Of a stretch of 64,000 nucleotides of DNA, positions 47,560 through 60,300 are shown in pieces. The notes below the pieces were generated by a model. That model saw only the letters and a list, made by a program, of their open reading frames with translations, made no database searches and was not told the DNA's origin. Position 1 is the stretch's first letter; each line of letters opens with the position of its first letter. The position numbers and the translations under genes were made by a program. This stretch comes from Eudorina sp. 2006-703-Eu-15 (Eukaryota > Chlorophyta > Chlorophyceae > Chlamydomonadales > Volvocaceae): assembly GCA_003117195.1 (NCBI GenBank), contig BDSI01000007.1, positions 682,001 to 746,000 on the forward strand. Direction: 5' to 3'.

Positions 47560-47830
47560 GCTTTTACGGCCCCCTGCGGGCGTGCAAGCAGCCTGACTGC
47601 AGGTACGCGCCTACGAGCGGCCAGGGCGCACGCAGGGCCCCGCATGGCCCCACGTGCGCAGCGGCTCCAGCCCCCGAGGCAGGCCAGGCGAGGCGAGGAG
47701 AGCCTCTATCTCGCTCGAGGATGGACCTCTGTGGGCCGCCGCCGCAGGGGCCACCACGACGGCCGGGGCCGCCATCCTGGCAGCAGCCACAGCAGCCGCA
47801 GCCGCAGCCCCAGCCGCGAGGAGTCCGCCC

Positions 47831-50800
47831 CTAGGCGGCCTGCGCCTCCTTGCGCGGCCCCTCCAGGAAGTCTGTCCAGGAGGCCTTGATGGCGGCGGGG
47901 CGCAGGTTCCGACCGATGATGACCAGCCGGGTGAGACGCGCCTCCCCGGGCTGCCAGTCCGGGCCCGCCACCACCTCGTACAGCTCGTACACGGCCTGGT
48001 GCGTGTTATTTAGGCAGGCAGAACAGGAGTGCGTGAAATGCAAGGGGCCCAGTGGCTTCCAAAAGTTTGCCCGTATGCGTATATAATATACCCATTGACC
48101 GACCCAATATAACGAATAGAAGGCTGTGGTGTCGGAAGAACGCTGTTGATTGGTGTGTGTGTGGGGTGGGGGGGCACAACACAGCGGTGAGGAGCGTGCG
48201 GCGCCCCGTGCGGTTGTCCGCAAAGGAACCCGCCCGATCCGTGTGCTGTGTGCTCCGCCTCCCGTACCTATTCCAAACGGACCGTTGCTCTGGCAAGCAA
48301 AATGTCTACGTATTTCCTGTATCCCACCCAGTGCTGTATATTCCCCTCCCTCCCCGTGCGGTGAGGTCCCCTCCCTATCCGTCGCCTAACAGTTCCCTGC
48401 AGCCTCCTCCCCAGCCTCTCCGCCCGCATCCCCGCGCACCCACCTGCAGCATGTGCTTCCGCTCGCTGCCCGCCACACTCAGCAGCCCCTTCATGCGGTA
48501 GATCTCGTCCGCCCGCGCGTCCCGGTCCCACAGCAGGTGGTCCACCCACGACTTGAACCTGCGCGGATGCACGGCGATACAGCCCGGGGCAGGGCGGCGG
48601 TCGCGCACAGATGGGTCAGGCCTACCCCTACCGTAGACGAGTACCGTAATGTCACTCCCTACCAGCCGATGAAACAGGCCGGCACCCTCTCAGAAGCATC
48701 CCGGTACTGGGGCTTCCCTCCCGGGCCTGAATGTCAACTATCGTCAACCGCAACTAAGACGGGAAAAGTAAGACGGAAACGTCCAGATGTTGGGATCAGG
48801 GCCGTCCGGATGTTGGGGTCACAGGACTCCCACGACCGCTCCGGAAACGTCCAGATGTTGGGGTCAGGGCCGTCCGGATGTTGGGGTCAGGGCCGTCCGG
48901 ATGTCGGGGTCAGGGCCGTCCGGATGTTGGGGTCAGGGCCGTCCGGATGTTGGGGTCAGGGCCGTCCGGATGTTGGGGTCAGGGCCGTCCGGATCAGTCT
49001 GGACTCCTCCCACGACCGCTTGGCGCAGTCCGCGTCCCACAACCGCTTGGTCCGATGGAGTCCGTATCCGACAACGGCTTTTCGGGCTGCGGGCACCTGT
49101 GCCCGTGCTCGTCCCCTTGCTGATACCGTACCCGCATCCTAGGGGTACGGGTGGAGGGCGCCTTGCCCCTGCCGCAGAGGGAGCGGCACCGTGCGCGGAA
49201 ACAGAGGCCACAACGTACCGCTCCAGGTCGACTGGCTTCTCGCAACGCAGGCTGATGGTTGAGACCAGGTTGTCGTGCACGTGGTGGTCTGCGTCCGCCT
49301 CCGAGGCCGCCTGAGACGACCCACGGGTCGGCGTCAGCGGCGGCGGCGCCCCAGCGGCGGCGGCCGCCGCCGCCAGCAGCGACGGCGGCGCCAGCGACCC
49401 CGCGGGCGACATGTCCGTCGAGCCCGGCCCGCTGGAGCACCCCGCGCCACCGCCGTTGCCGCACGCCGCCACGGCGGCCGCCGCCGCCGCGGCGATGGCG
49501 CTGGCGGCGCCGGAGCGTGCGTGGAAGCTGTGCGCGCGCGACGAGCAGCAGGAGACGCCCGCGGAGCGGCGGCGGCCCGGGGGTTCGCCTGCGTGGCTGG
49601 TCCGCTCGGGTGTGAGGGTGCCCGGGGCGCCACCTGGGGCCTCCCCGGTCTCCACCTCGTCATCCGCCTCGATGATGGGCGGCAGAACCAGCTCGCCCTT
49701 GTGACTGCTCGGCAGCGCAAGGGCGGGGCGGGGCGGGGGCGCGGAGCGCGGAGCGTGACTCGAAGGCAAACCCGTAACGCGAACGAGTGATAAGGGTACG
49801 GGTGCTCTGGCGGTCGCGCAGAGTCAATGTTTCGTCTGGGGAGTCAGAACGTCGTGCACCCCACCGCCCGGCCCAGCAGTCCCCACCGCCTGGCCCAGCA
49901 GCCGTACCTGTAGCCGTTTCTGTTGAGTATGAGCCCCAGATCTACAGCGCTCTTCTGGGTGCGCACGATGGTGACCCCGCTGTTGATAGCCCGGATGTCC
50001 GCCTCAGCCCGCATCAGGGCCTCCTCGTCCACCAGGTCCAGCTGGGGCAGGGTTCGAACGAGGGACGAGCGACCGGGTAGGGTCAAGGTAGGGTTAGGGT
50101 AGGGTAGGAGTAGGGCAGGCCAGGCGCCAAAGCAAGGCCTCTGTGGCCACATGCGTATAGCATGACGCCAGCGGCCTCCCACTGCAGCCTGACCTCGGCT
50201 CTGCGACTTAAAGCGCCTCTCCATGCCGACTGCTGAACCCCTTCCTCGCTTCCTCGTTCGCCGGCCATGTAAACCTCTGCTCGCACCCCCACCCGCAAGC
50301 CACTGCTCCCAACCCTGCTCCAAGCAACCCGCAACCCCGCTCCCCGCGGCCCCCCGCTCGCGCCGCGCGAGCGGCCCCGTCCCCTGTCCCCGCTCGCTCC
50401 GCACCTTGTTCAGGATCACGATGTCCGCATACGCCACCTGCACCTGCGCCTCGTTCACCGCCCCCCGCGTCCGCGGCTCGTGCAGCTGCCGGTCTATGTT
50501 GACCGCGTCCACCACCGTCACCACGCCGTCCAGGTTGACGCGGCTCTCGAGCTCCGCGTCGGTCCACAGCGCGGTGGCGATGGGGCCCGGGTTGGCCAGG
50601 CCGGAGGTCTCGATGAGGATGTAGTCGAAGCGGCGACCCCCGGGTCGGTCCAGCAGGCTCTCCAGCGCCTGCAGGAAGTCCGACTTGACGGCGCAGCACA
50701 TGCAGCCGTTGGTCAGCTCCACCCACTCGCCGTCGCCCCGCTGCAGGCCCTGTGAGCGGCGCGGGTGAGGAGGCAAGGAGTAGGAGGCGGCGGGCGGAGC

Positions 50801-52210
50801 GGCCGCGGTGCGAGGTGAGCAAGTGAGAAGGGTGCAAGGGCCTCGATAGACGGCGCACGTTCCGGCTGCGCTGGCTGCCGGGGCACAGGGTCCGGTCCAT
50901 CTCTGGAAGAGGAGCGTGTTGCGGCTGCGGCGCTGCGCGGACGACAAATCGACTGAGCAGAGTGCTTGAAGAGCGAAGGCACTCCTGGGAGGTGCGACAG
51001 TACGGTGAGATACGACATCATGAGCAAGGCGGCGTTGGTGGAGCCCGTGGCGTTTAGGGCAGCCGGGGCCCAAAGCGCGGGTATGATGGGGCCGCGCGGG
51101 AGAGCTGCGCGCCATTATGGGCTAGGCCAGGGACGTATGTACACACGATGGGCTAGGCCAGGGACGTATGTATACACGTTTGAGAACGTGCCGTGAAGAG
51201 GTGTGAGCATGTGACATCGCGGCTGCGGACTCGGGGCCTTGGAACGATGGTGCGCAGCAGCAGAAGTGGGCGTGGCGGGTCTGAGAGCCGTTCGCTTGGC
51301 GGGCCCAATCCCGGCCGATACCGTAAACGCAGACAAACGAGCCGGGCCGAACCGTGGTGACAACGGCCTTGTCCCGCTGTTCCAGCGGCTGGCCGTAACG
51401 CCTGTATGAGCCTCCCGCAAGTGCCAGTGTCAAGGAGAGACCCCGCTATCGGGCGGGGTATCGCTGTCCGAGAGCACGATGCCGTGCTGTGGTTGTTGCA
51501 ATTCGGTTAGCCCACGTGCCGACGTGTGTTATGCCGTACCTCCTGTGACTGAACGAAGCTGCTCTCAATGCCCACATCCTCCCCGAACTCGTTCAGGATG
51601 ACCGCTATGCGGTATCCATGATCCGCAGTGAGGATGTGGCGGACAAGTGTGGTCTTGCCGGCGCCCAAGAAGCCTGCGGGAAGGCAGAGGCGGGACGTGG
51701 GCCCGGCTCACCGGTTGCAGCGGTCGCAGTGCCGGGGCAGCGCCCGGTCCAACGAGGGGGTAGAGGTGAAGGACAGTGCGTCATATCACTCTTCGCCCAC
51801 AAATGAGTTGACCACGTCACATGAAGGCGCGCTGCAGACTGTCAGTCGACGTCGCTCGGCTGGTTACTGCGTCTGGACTTCGCGACCCGTCCAGAACCAT
51901 CTCGGCCAACACAGGGAAAACGAGCAGCACGCCTTTGCCTTCCGTTACCAGGGTTCATACGGGCCGGGTCCGAAACCTTTGCAATGTGCCCAATGGCACC
52001 TGGCAAACCTTACCAGTCACGATGGTTACGGGGACGGTAGCTCCCTCCGCAGCCTCCCCGTCCCCCAGTTTCGCAGGTTCTGCAAACGATGCGCTGCTAA
52101 GTTCTGAAAGACCTGATAACATACTGCAGAGTGAACTGCAGATGGAGCTTTGGGGTACCTGGTGTCACTTCCTCGAGAGCCAGAGCCAGCGGGACCTCTT
52201 CGTCGTCCAT
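47831..52210 (-). CDS. COG0523/CobW-domain G3E GTPase, putative metal chaperone
   Basis: Eight minus-strand exons with consistent phases: 52210-52159, 52079-52014, 51673-51540, 50749-50405, 50041-49908, 49704-49219, 48558-48444, 47995-47831 (TAG). They give 498 residues. The GTPase half has Walker [10 protein letters not shown] (40-48), the metal-binding CxCC motif NGCMCCAVK (Cys100, Cys102, Cys103), [14 protein letters not shown] as the Walker B/ETSG region, and NKLD (198-201) completed across a splice. The C-terminal CobW domain reads [23 protein letters not shown] and RLVIIGRNL. The family loads Zn, Co or other metals onto client enzymes; the client here is unknown. Exon 49704-49219 inserts about 160 residues between the two domains, mostly Ala/Gly/Ser/Pro, ending [21 protein letters not shown]. 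The short N-terminus has no clear targeting signal. The gene is divergent from the small membrane-protein gene at 52578. Confidence 0.9.
48849..48994. repeat. 23-bp tandem repeat (GGCCGTCCGGATGTTGGGGTCAG), about 6 copies
   Basis: The array lies in the GTPase intron 48559-49218. Related ACTCC..CCACGACCGCT strings flank it on both sides (about 48825 and 49003), which suggests a larger duplicated block. Confidence 0.9.
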
Positions 52211-52577
52211 GTCTTTATCTTTAGCGCGCATAATTCCTGTTGTGTCGGGCGAAACCTAATAACGCCGATTGCCCAGACTGCACCGTCAACCGTCCACACG
52301 TCAGCTGAGAACTGCTTATCAGTTGACCCAATCGTAAGCTAATGGTCAAATGGTGCTTCACCTTGCAAATTTGCAAGACTAGGTGGATGTGTCCGTTGCG
52401 CGTTGCCGTGGTCGCGTGGTGATACCGTTTACGGCAACTCGTAGGCGTGGGCGCTGCACGGTGTTAGATAAACCACAGCAGTCGTGATCAGCTTAAACTA
52501 CGTATACATGGTGCGCACTTGAATCCTTGTAGAGGAATTGTCGAGTTCCTTGGTTCACCTGTCATGCGGTCGTAACG
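52211..52577. promoter_or_regulatory. Bidirectional promoter interval (GTPase / small membrane protein)
   Basis: 367 bp separate two divergent ATGs. The sequence is AT-richer than its neighbours. No specific factor site is claimed. Confidence 0.55.
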
Positions 52578-53144
52578 ATGTATTGGGGGGCATCTTGCAC
52601 GCTATCGCTTTGCATCCTGATAGTGAGTGTCAGTGCAGGAGGAGCCTTTGACCCTCTCCCGCAACGCTCACGCCTGCGTGGCTTAGCGAGCTCAACGGAC
52701 CCTGTACAGCGAAGCAGCGGTGTTCTTCTGGGCAACAGGCACATCCTGCAGGACACGGGCACAGCGACAAATGCTGATGGGAACACCCCGGCCGACGCTT
52801 TCGCAAACTTCGTGACAAAAAGCAAGGACGTCAGTGCTACGCGAGTCGCGAGCCAAACTTGGGGCCGCCACGTCGTCTTTGTGGTGCTGCTGTGCATCCT
52901 GGGCGTCGCGTTGGTGCTGGCGGCCGTGCTTGGATGGAACCTCGCCGGGAAAGTTCTTGAGGCGTGGCGCCGCAGCTGGCAGGAGGCTGAGTTAACGCCG
53001 CTGGCGCTCCTGCAAACAGCCTCCCGGCACCCGGTCGACCCACATCAGGTCCCGTTACTGGCCGATGAAGATGGCACGGACCGAAGCGCGCGTGCCGGTG
53101 CGTGGCCGCCATCATCCACTGCAGCCGGCGCTCCTTTGCCTTGA
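52578..53144 (+). CDS. Small single-pass type I membrane protein, unknown function
   Basis: A single-exon ORF of 188 codons with ATG at 52578 and TGA at 53142. Residues 1-22 form a signal peptide (LSLCILIVSVSAGGA). A polar luminal or extracellular stretch of about 75 residues follows, with one possible dibasic-like RLRG site. One membrane helix (about 98-122, VVFVVLLCILGVALVLAAVLG) precedes a 65-residue tail beginning KVLEAWRRSWQE. Topology is therefore N-terminus out, C-terminus in the cytosol. I recognise no family. The full-length ORF with a signal peptide and a separate helix makes chance unlikely. Confidence 0.65.
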   Translation: MYWGASCTLSLCILIVSVSAGGAFDPLPQRSRLRGLASSTDPVQRSSGVLLGNRHILQDTGTATNADGNTPADAFANFVTKSKDVSATRVASQTWGRHVVFVVLLCILGVALVLAAVLGWNLAGKVLEAWRRSWQEAELTPLALLQTASRHPVDPHQVPLLADEDGTDRSARAGAWPPSSTAAGAPLP

Positions 53145-56007
53145 CCATCTCCCTTGACCTCAACATATCTGGCGTCGGCGCGAACTCGGCGTGCAGTCAG
53201 TACCAGCGACGCAGAAGCTGAGGCAGCAGCAGCTATCCGCGTCGGCCGCTGCCGCACGACGTGGCAGCTGCAGCAGATCCATGCAGCCCAACTCCTGTCG
53301 GCCAGGGCATGTCTGCTGCTATCGATGGGCCGCGACCCTCGGGTGTTGCTCCTAACTAGCACGTATTTCCAGGCGTCCGTGTTGTTGCGCATCAACCAGC
53401 ACGTAACCCGTACTTGGACCTCAGGAGGCTGCGGGGGACAGAAGGTGCAGCGAGGAACTCAGCGCGTGTCGTGCTTGGTGCTTGGTGACCCGAAGCTGTT
53501 ATGTGACTCGCTGCGAGTTGCCTGCACGATTGAAGCTGGTCTTTGTATGTTTTCGTGTCGTCACGTAGCGGTGTCACCGCTGTTGGTGAGTTGGGATATC
53601 GATGTTTGATCACTGATGTACGGCAGAGGGCCCGTGCACGTCTTGGTTTCAGTAGGCATCATGTGCCGGATTTCATGAGGCAATACGTACCGGATTGGTG
53701 GTACCGGCAGCAGCTGTACCTGTACTTTTTTTCCAGAGGAATGTTCGATGTGCATATTCGCATCGTGCTGTGGATCTCGGTTTGCAGATAAGCCGAAAAC
53801 CAAGCCGCGGTCGGGGTGTGTTTCGTGAACTTGATGGTGGTAGTGTCTACTGCAACGCGGCCGTGTGCGTTCACAGGTAGGGGTGCGGGAGAGTATGAGA
53901 CTAAAAAGCCGTCTGGTTTGCACTTGATTGCATGCATGCATGGTCCGCGTTCCTGCCGGGTTTCGCATGGCGGAAGAGCGCTGTTCGTCTCCTAAGATTC
54001 TTCAACGATGCGTGGGTATAATTTTGCTTTGGCGAACTGCTTAAGGTCATGATAGGTGTAACATATGGGTGCGTAGTGGGTGACTGGGTGCAGCGGCGTC
54101 CCTTTGCCCTCCTTTCCGGAGAGATGAGTGCCCCCGCACTTACCTACACCGAACGTACTAATCCCATGACCACGTACTAATCCCATGACCATGTGCGCGT
54201 GTGTTTCACGAGGAACCCGCCCGCCCGAACCACCCAGGCCCATGTTAGGTCCACCAGGTAACCTCCAAGTTGTGTGTGTGGCCGAGGTTTGCAGAATGCA
54301 TAAGTTTCCCGAATAAGTGGTATTCATCGGCAACAGGCACTGCTCTTGTGTGCCAGATTTGGTTGATTGAGGCGAGGCTGGCGACACGCTAGCCTGGCGG
54401 CCCGGGATATGAGGAGGACCGGCGCCAGTCTGGGACGCCGGTGATGTAACTTGACCACGCGTGCCAGGTGAGAGCCGGAAGAGCCTATGGCGGCGCGGTT
54501 TCGCCGGCTGTTTCCGTAACCGACTCTTGCTGCCCCAGGACCGGCCTTTTGCCTTGCCCCAAGGGCGCCTACATGTGGGCAAATCACCCACTTCAGGGTA
54601 GATTGACGCGCGCGACATCGAGCTTTTCATAGTTTTCTGCATCGGGATCGATTCTCCTAATAAGCATTATCCGGGTCATAAGGAACTTGCAGTCATGCAG
54701 GGTTGAGACCGTTTCCACCACGATGTGCGCACCGAGACGGTCGGGATGGACATGCAATTGAGCCCTGTTGTGAACCGTTGTAGTTCATGCCTAGTCATGG
54801 TGCAGCGGCCGGCTAACTCGAGTGGAGAATGCCTCAACGCGGTGCGAACCGTCGGCGGGTAGGCAGCTGGCGTTGGGACCGGATTCAAGTACGGATTCAA
54901 TTGTGCTGAGTCGGTCTCTGGGGCACGCGCTCCCTGTTGGAAGCTCTTCGTGTGATCACACGCTACAGACACTACTTGCTCACATTACTAATAGTGATGT
55001 TACAACTTGCGCACATTGAATGAGTGAACGGTACAGCGGACCGAAAAAGTGTATACCAGGGCAAGCCCCAGCAGGCACCACCGACAAGGCGGCAAGACAC
55101 CACCACACCTCAACGCTGCAAATAAAATCCACAGAGGAAGCTTCGGCTGTTGACAATTTCTCGCGGGGATGCTACAGCATCCTTAATAATCAAGAAGGCC
55201 ATGACCCGTCGCATTATCATTAAGGATGTTACAGCGGACCCCGCGGAACTCTCGCATTGTCGTTTTCCAAGGTTGTAGACTCGCAACAGTCTGCAGCGGC
55301 TGCCCATCGACGCAAGACACAGCAACAGCAGCCAGGGGCGGCGTGTCAGTATGACCGCAGCGTTGGATTGTAGCAAAACCATTACGAACGCTGTAACGTT
55401 CATTCATTCATTCATTACGAACTAACTGGCCACGGAATATCGGTGTCATCATGCATGTGCGGAGCTGGAGCTGGGTCTTCAATTCGGTGCTGCAGTTGGT
55501 GCGGCAGTCACGGCAGCCGACGGACCGACTGCAGCAGCGGATCAGAGCGGATTGAGGACCCAGCTCCACAAATGCTCGATGGCAGCGATATTCGATGTCC
55601 TCTTAGCTCGTAACGTTTCAGCTTGATTTCAAAATTGGGGTCATACTGACACGCACGCCGCCCCTGGCAGCATCGCATCCTGCTGCTGCTAGTACCACAC
55701 CCAACTTGCGCTAGGGCTGAAACGCTGAATGTCCCTGAAATCACGCGGGGCATCCACCCGAAAAGACAAAAACTGATATTGGGCTGGTAGCGATGCACTC
55801 GAATGTGAACATCGCTTCCCGGAATCCCGCGGTAGCCCCCTTCTTGAAAGGTCAGGCCTCGCCGTACCGCCGTACACGCTGTACCTGCAGCCAGGCCTTG
55901 TCGGAAGGGTCGCAGACACGCCTTCGCCAGCAGGGCAGTGTTTCACGGGGAGCTGGAGAACCGGCCGCCGGGGGCGCGCAGGAGCAGCTCCACCAAAGCC
56001 AGGATGA
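53145..56007. other. Intergenic or unannotated; no supported gene
   Basis: The largest frame is a 216-codon minus ORF at 53992-54642, basic in its first half and without recognisable motifs. A 20-bp direct repeat (ACGTACTAATCCCATGACCA) occurs twice in tandem near 54145-54195. A dispersed repeat lies at 55222-55420. A hydrophobic minus-strand stretch near 55955-56020 (AAIIILALVELLLR) could be an exon of the gene annotated at 56008, but I could not join them. Confidence 0.45.
55222..55420. repeat. Dispersed repeat block bounded by GTTACAGCGGACCCC and GCTGTAACGTTCATTC
   Basis: The left edge reads TTAAGGATGTTACAGCGGAC and the right edge CGCTGTAACGTTCATTCATT. The two edges are partly inverted (GTTACAGCG / CGCTGTAAC), so the block may be a small inverted-repeat element of about 200 bp. 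Confidence 0.45.
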
Positions 56008-56568
56008 TTATAGCCGCCGGTCCTGCAAAAGGGGTAGGTACGTCACGGTTTGAGTCGGGGTACGAGTGTGCCCCGGGATTTCCGCCTGGAGGAGCAGCTG
56101 CGCCAACAGAACGCAGACCCTATCTGCACTGACCGCCTCCTCGGTGCCTGCCTTCTCTGGGTTGCACAGCTCCGCCATCCGCATGGCCCGGGGCAGGTCG
56201 TACAATTTCACTGTGACGCTGACTGGCGTAGGAAATATCGTGCACTGAACTCCCCGCACCGTGAACGCCCCCCCAACGCCCGCCGCACACAAGGACGCCA
56301 GCTTGTCCTGGCATAACACATCCCCGCCCGCAGCCGCCTCGACCACAGCCGCTCCAGACCTCGCGGCTGCTGTCACCTTGGATGGGAGCGGCGCCGCTGT
56401 GGGTAACAGTGCCGTCGGATGTGGCAGTGCCGCGGCCAATGCGTCGCCCGAGGGCGTTGAGACAGCGGTTGTCGTGGTCGCGATTTGCTGATCTTGCGGC
56501 TCCTGTTGATGTGCGCGCGGCGTCGCGGCCTGAACGCGGCCGCCTGCGTCGGTCGCGCACTCCTCCAT
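56008..56568 (-). CDS. Unrecognised ORF, possibly the first exon(s) of a larger gene
   Basis: ATG at 56568, 186 codons to TAA. The first 80 residues are Ala/Thr/Pro/Gln-rich; then comes a more ordered stretch with several Cys and mixed hydrophobics (LASLCAAGVGGAFTVRGVQ, VSVTVKLYDLPRAMRMAEL, VCVLLAQLLLQ). That change of composition looks like a leader followed by a folded domain. The ORF end may be an intron read-through. Function is unknown. It is divergent from the A1 protease gene. Confidence 0.4.
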   Translation of the reverse strand: MEECATDAGGRVQAATPRAHQQEPQDQQIATTTTAVSTPSGDALAAALPHPTALLPTAAPLPSKVTAAARSGAAVVEAAAGGDVLCQDKLASLCAAGVGGAFTVRGVQCTIFPTPVSVTVKLYDLPRAMRMAELCNPEKAGTEEAVSADRVCVLLAQLLLQAEIPGHTRTPTQTVTYLPLLQDRRL

Positions 56569-57310
56569 CTTCGGCTGCGCAGCGTTCTCGGCTGCGCCCT
56601 CGGCGTTCTGCCCTGCCGAACTATGTTGCCTTCATATCAAAACTTCACCTTACCGTGCGTTTGTGAGCGCGAGCAACATTACATGTCGCCTTAGTGGATC
56701 CCATTCCGGAGGGGAGGGCGGTGACGACGCAACGGTGAAACTGAGAACAACCCTGACGAACCGGGAGAACCGTCATCGGCTGACTGGCTAAGACTGGTCG
56801 GGCTACCTGATGTTCCGAAACTGGTGGCGCCGGTGGGCCCTGTGGCCGAGGTCCGAGGTCACTGGAGGTCATGCCACTGGCTCTCTATCTGATGCAGCAT
56901 TGAGCACGATCACGCGACGGATAAGCGACGGATAAACTGGGTTGCAAGCCGACGGTCCGAGGACCCACAGCGGCCTTAGGTCGGGCTCAGAAGCGGCGGG
57001 TAGGGTTGTTTCCTTAGCATTTTTCCAGGTCGGGGGACGGGACATCCCCTTGGAGTGTGCGAACATTAACCGCCCTGCATATATACTTGTACTGATTGGT
57101 TAATGGGCTGAGCGACTTTGAACCTCTCTCCGACCGGGATTGCACAACCGAATTAACGGCTTGCAAGGAAATCATCGGGTCCGTCGTCCGTGCACATGTT
57201 GGTTAGCGTACATGAAGAGAGCTTCACGCATCATATCCTGTTTTAGTCATAATTTATACGGTATGTGCATCTAGAGCACTTCCGGTGTGAACTCAGAGGG
57301 ACGGCATGGT
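56569..57310. promoter_or_regulatory. Divergent intergenic region upstream of the A1 protease
   Basis: About 740 bp. The right half is AT-rich and includes TATATA-like sequence at about 57078. No ORF of note. Confidence 0.45.
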
Positions 57311-60300
57311 ATGCAACCATACGTAACTATGCTTTTAAATGTACTACTTTTGGTCGCTCATGTCTCCTTGGCCGTCCCAATCGGTCTTTCTCAACAGCGC
57401 GGAGCTTTCATGCTGCCCCTACATCAGGGCACCCTTCCCGTTTGGAGGAGGCACCTGTTGCGAGATGGGTCATTGCGTGCTCAAGGTTCCGTGAGGGACT
57501 TGAGGTAGGAGCTGGGTTGAATCCAGCAGCGTAGTCGCATTGTGACTGAAGCCGGATTCACGGGCGAACGGACTGCAGTTACTTCTACACGACTTTGTTG
57601 CTCGGGACTCCAGCACGCAAGTTCAGCGTCATCATCGACACGGGGAGTACAATAACTTACGTTGCCTGCAAGGACTGCAAGTATTGTGGCACGCACATGG
57701 TCAGTGTGCTCCGGGAGGCGGAAGGGGGCTAGGCAACTGCGGCCCGCCGCAGCGAAGGCGCGCCCCTACCGACAATTTAGATTCGCGGCTTCCATCACCA
57801 CGGGCCTCCACAGAACTCGAAATCCCCGCTACTACTGTGCGCTCCCTGAATGGACTGGCCTGCGCGCACAGGCAACTGCCGCTCTGCCTGCATGGACCTG
57901 ACGCGTCTCGACCTCGCTTGCATGGCAGGATGCCTGGTACGACCCCGACGCGTCGTCCACCTCCAAGCGGCTTTCCTGTAACGACCCCCTCTGCAATTGC
58001 GGGAGCCCCAGCTGCACATGCGACCCCAACGATCGGTGTTACTACAGCCGGACATATGGTGCGTGGCAGTGCCGTCGAGGGCAGGGTTGAAAAGAGGAAA
58101 ACATCCATGACGGGGTGCTTCATTCGCTGAAGGCACTGAGGGGGGCTCCCGGGCCGAGTCTGGACATATGGTGTGTGTGCCACTGTGTGCCAAGCGTCGG
58201 TGGGTTGAGGCTGGAGGCTGGGGGCTGGATTGCGGACATCAATTTGACAGTATCCCACATGCAGCCCCTGCATTCATTCAGTGCCGCCATCGAGTGGGGA
58301 GCACCCCCTGGCACTGCGGGGTGTTCTCAGGTCGGCAGAACAGGTGTGAGTGACATGCAAGGAGCAGCGGAATGCACACAAATGCCCGCACTGTGGGGTG
58401 TCAGGCTGTCAGCGGCACCATCATCCGCATGTCCGGCCGATCCGCATTCGGCGGCCTGACATGAACGGTTGCCCCCTCGCTGCGCGACCCCGTGCTCGCC
58501 GCAGCGGAGGGCAGCAGCAGCCGCGGCTGGTTGGTTTCGGACACGTTCGGGTTCCCGGACGATCAGCCGGCTGTGCAGGTCACGTTTGGCTGCGAGGACA
58601 GGGAATCGGGGTTGATCTACGAACAGTTGGCGGACGGGATTATGGGCATGGGCAACAACAACAACGCGTTCCACAGTCAGGTGCGTGCGGTCGAGTCAGG
58701 TGTGTGCGGTCGGGACGCGCAAGGTGACGGATGCATTGTATGCCAGATGTGCACGTACTCAAGGGGTCACCTGCCTCGACCTGTGGACGTCGTGCTTTGC
58801 GAATTCCTCGGTCACGAGTTCCTCGGTCTCATGGCTTGAACGGCCCCAAGGACTCCGGCGGACGAGACGGTGCACTGTGTGCGAGTGGGCTGCAGCTGGC
58901 CTGATCTCAACACGCTCGGGGTGATACCTCTTGGCTGCCCGCATCCATGCCTGGATCGCGTGTTGTGCCGTGTTGTGCCCTGCAGTTGGTTGCGCAAGGT
59001 GTCATCGATGACGTGTTCTCGTTGTGCTTCGGCTTCCCCAAGGACGGCATCGTCTTGCTTGGTGGGTGCGGAGGGACGGCGCCAAACAGGGCGGGGGAAT
59101 TGCGGAGCGACGCTGCTGAGAGGGGTTAGGGTGGGTTAGAGGCTGCTGCGCCGGCTTTTACTTATGCGGTGATGTTTGCCACATCGCTGCTTTCTAGACT
59201 GATAAGAGAAAGTTGCGTTACGGACTGCTGCTGCCGCTGACCATGGGGGGTCATGCATGCGAACGGGCGGTGATGAAGCGGCCGCTGCCGCACGCGCGTG
59301 ACGCTGTACCTTGCACGTGACCGCGACACGCAACGTTCGCACCTCGCTTTGCTGTTGCTCGTCTGTCAACGCAGGCGACGTCGCCATGCCCGCCGGTGCC
59401 AAGACCGTGTACACGCCCTTAGCGTTGTCAAGCAACCCGCGCCCCTACTACACGGTTCGGATGGAGGGCATCACCGTGGACGGGAAATTGCTGCCCCTGA
59501 ACGAGGTCGGTGTGAGCTGGGTCCATTGCTTCTCGGGGTCGGGGGAATGGGCGCGGCCGGCCGGCGGTCGCCTGGCGCGCGCATTGCTGCGTAGCCGTTG
59601 AGGAAGACAGACCCCACATTGGCAGTGCGGTGTGGTCATGTGTGCGTGCAGATGGACAGCCAAGTGACCGAAAGAACAGCTGCCGTGGCGGTGGCGGTGG
59701 CGCTTTCTAGGATTAAATGCGTGCTTATGTGCGCCCGTACCAAGACGCCTGGATTGGATCATGATTGACTGATAGCGGGGTCCGTCCGTCCGAGCGCAAG
59801 CAGGAGGTCAGTCCGTGTTAGCGGCGTCCGTCCGTCCGCCCGCATTGAACAGCTGCACCGCCGCCAAGTCGACCCGGCCATCCCAAACCCCACACGCCGG
59901 AGCGGAGTTGCTCCGTCCCAGGACCAGGCCAGGGTGCGATGGTGCCACCATTGCCTGTTGTTACATGTCACTCGCCCTGCAGGCCATGTTTGACCGCGGG
60001 TACGGCGTCATTTTGGACAGCGGCACGACGTTCACGTACCTGCCCACGGAGGCGTTTGTCGCGATGGTGGCCGCTGTGGGGAAATACGCGCTCTCGCATG
60101 GCCTCAAGCCAACACCTGGGGCTAACTCGGAGGTGCGTACGAGCGCGCATGACCCGCAGTTATGACGGCAGCGCCCTCGGGGAACGCGACGGGCTTGTCC
60201 CGGCCATGGCCCTAGTACCTCCTCAAAACTCAGACGCGAACCCGACAAAGACTTCCTTTATTGTGCGGTTTTCTGTGCGTTCTGCAGTACAACGACATTT

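Larger units (their letters stand above)
44739..47830. other. Intergenic region with dispersed repeats; no supported gene
   Basis: Several long open frames exist (45051-46052 plus, 46355-47014 minus) but they are Pro/Arg/Ala-rich, start at non-ATG codons or overlap antisense frames, and show no motif. Two dispersed repeat copies fall here (45837-45883 and 46400-46431), and a (GGCA)n array at 47526-47559. Confidence 0.55.

Noticed and set aside
48849..48994. CRISPR-like array of 23-bp repeats
   Set aside because: The units are adjacent with no unique spacers, inside a eukaryotic intron. It is a minisatellite.
50083..50112. Telomere-like TAGGG repeats
   Set aside because: Only a few irregular GGTAGGG/GGTTAGGG units in a GTPase intron; they do not form a telomeric TTTTAGGG array.
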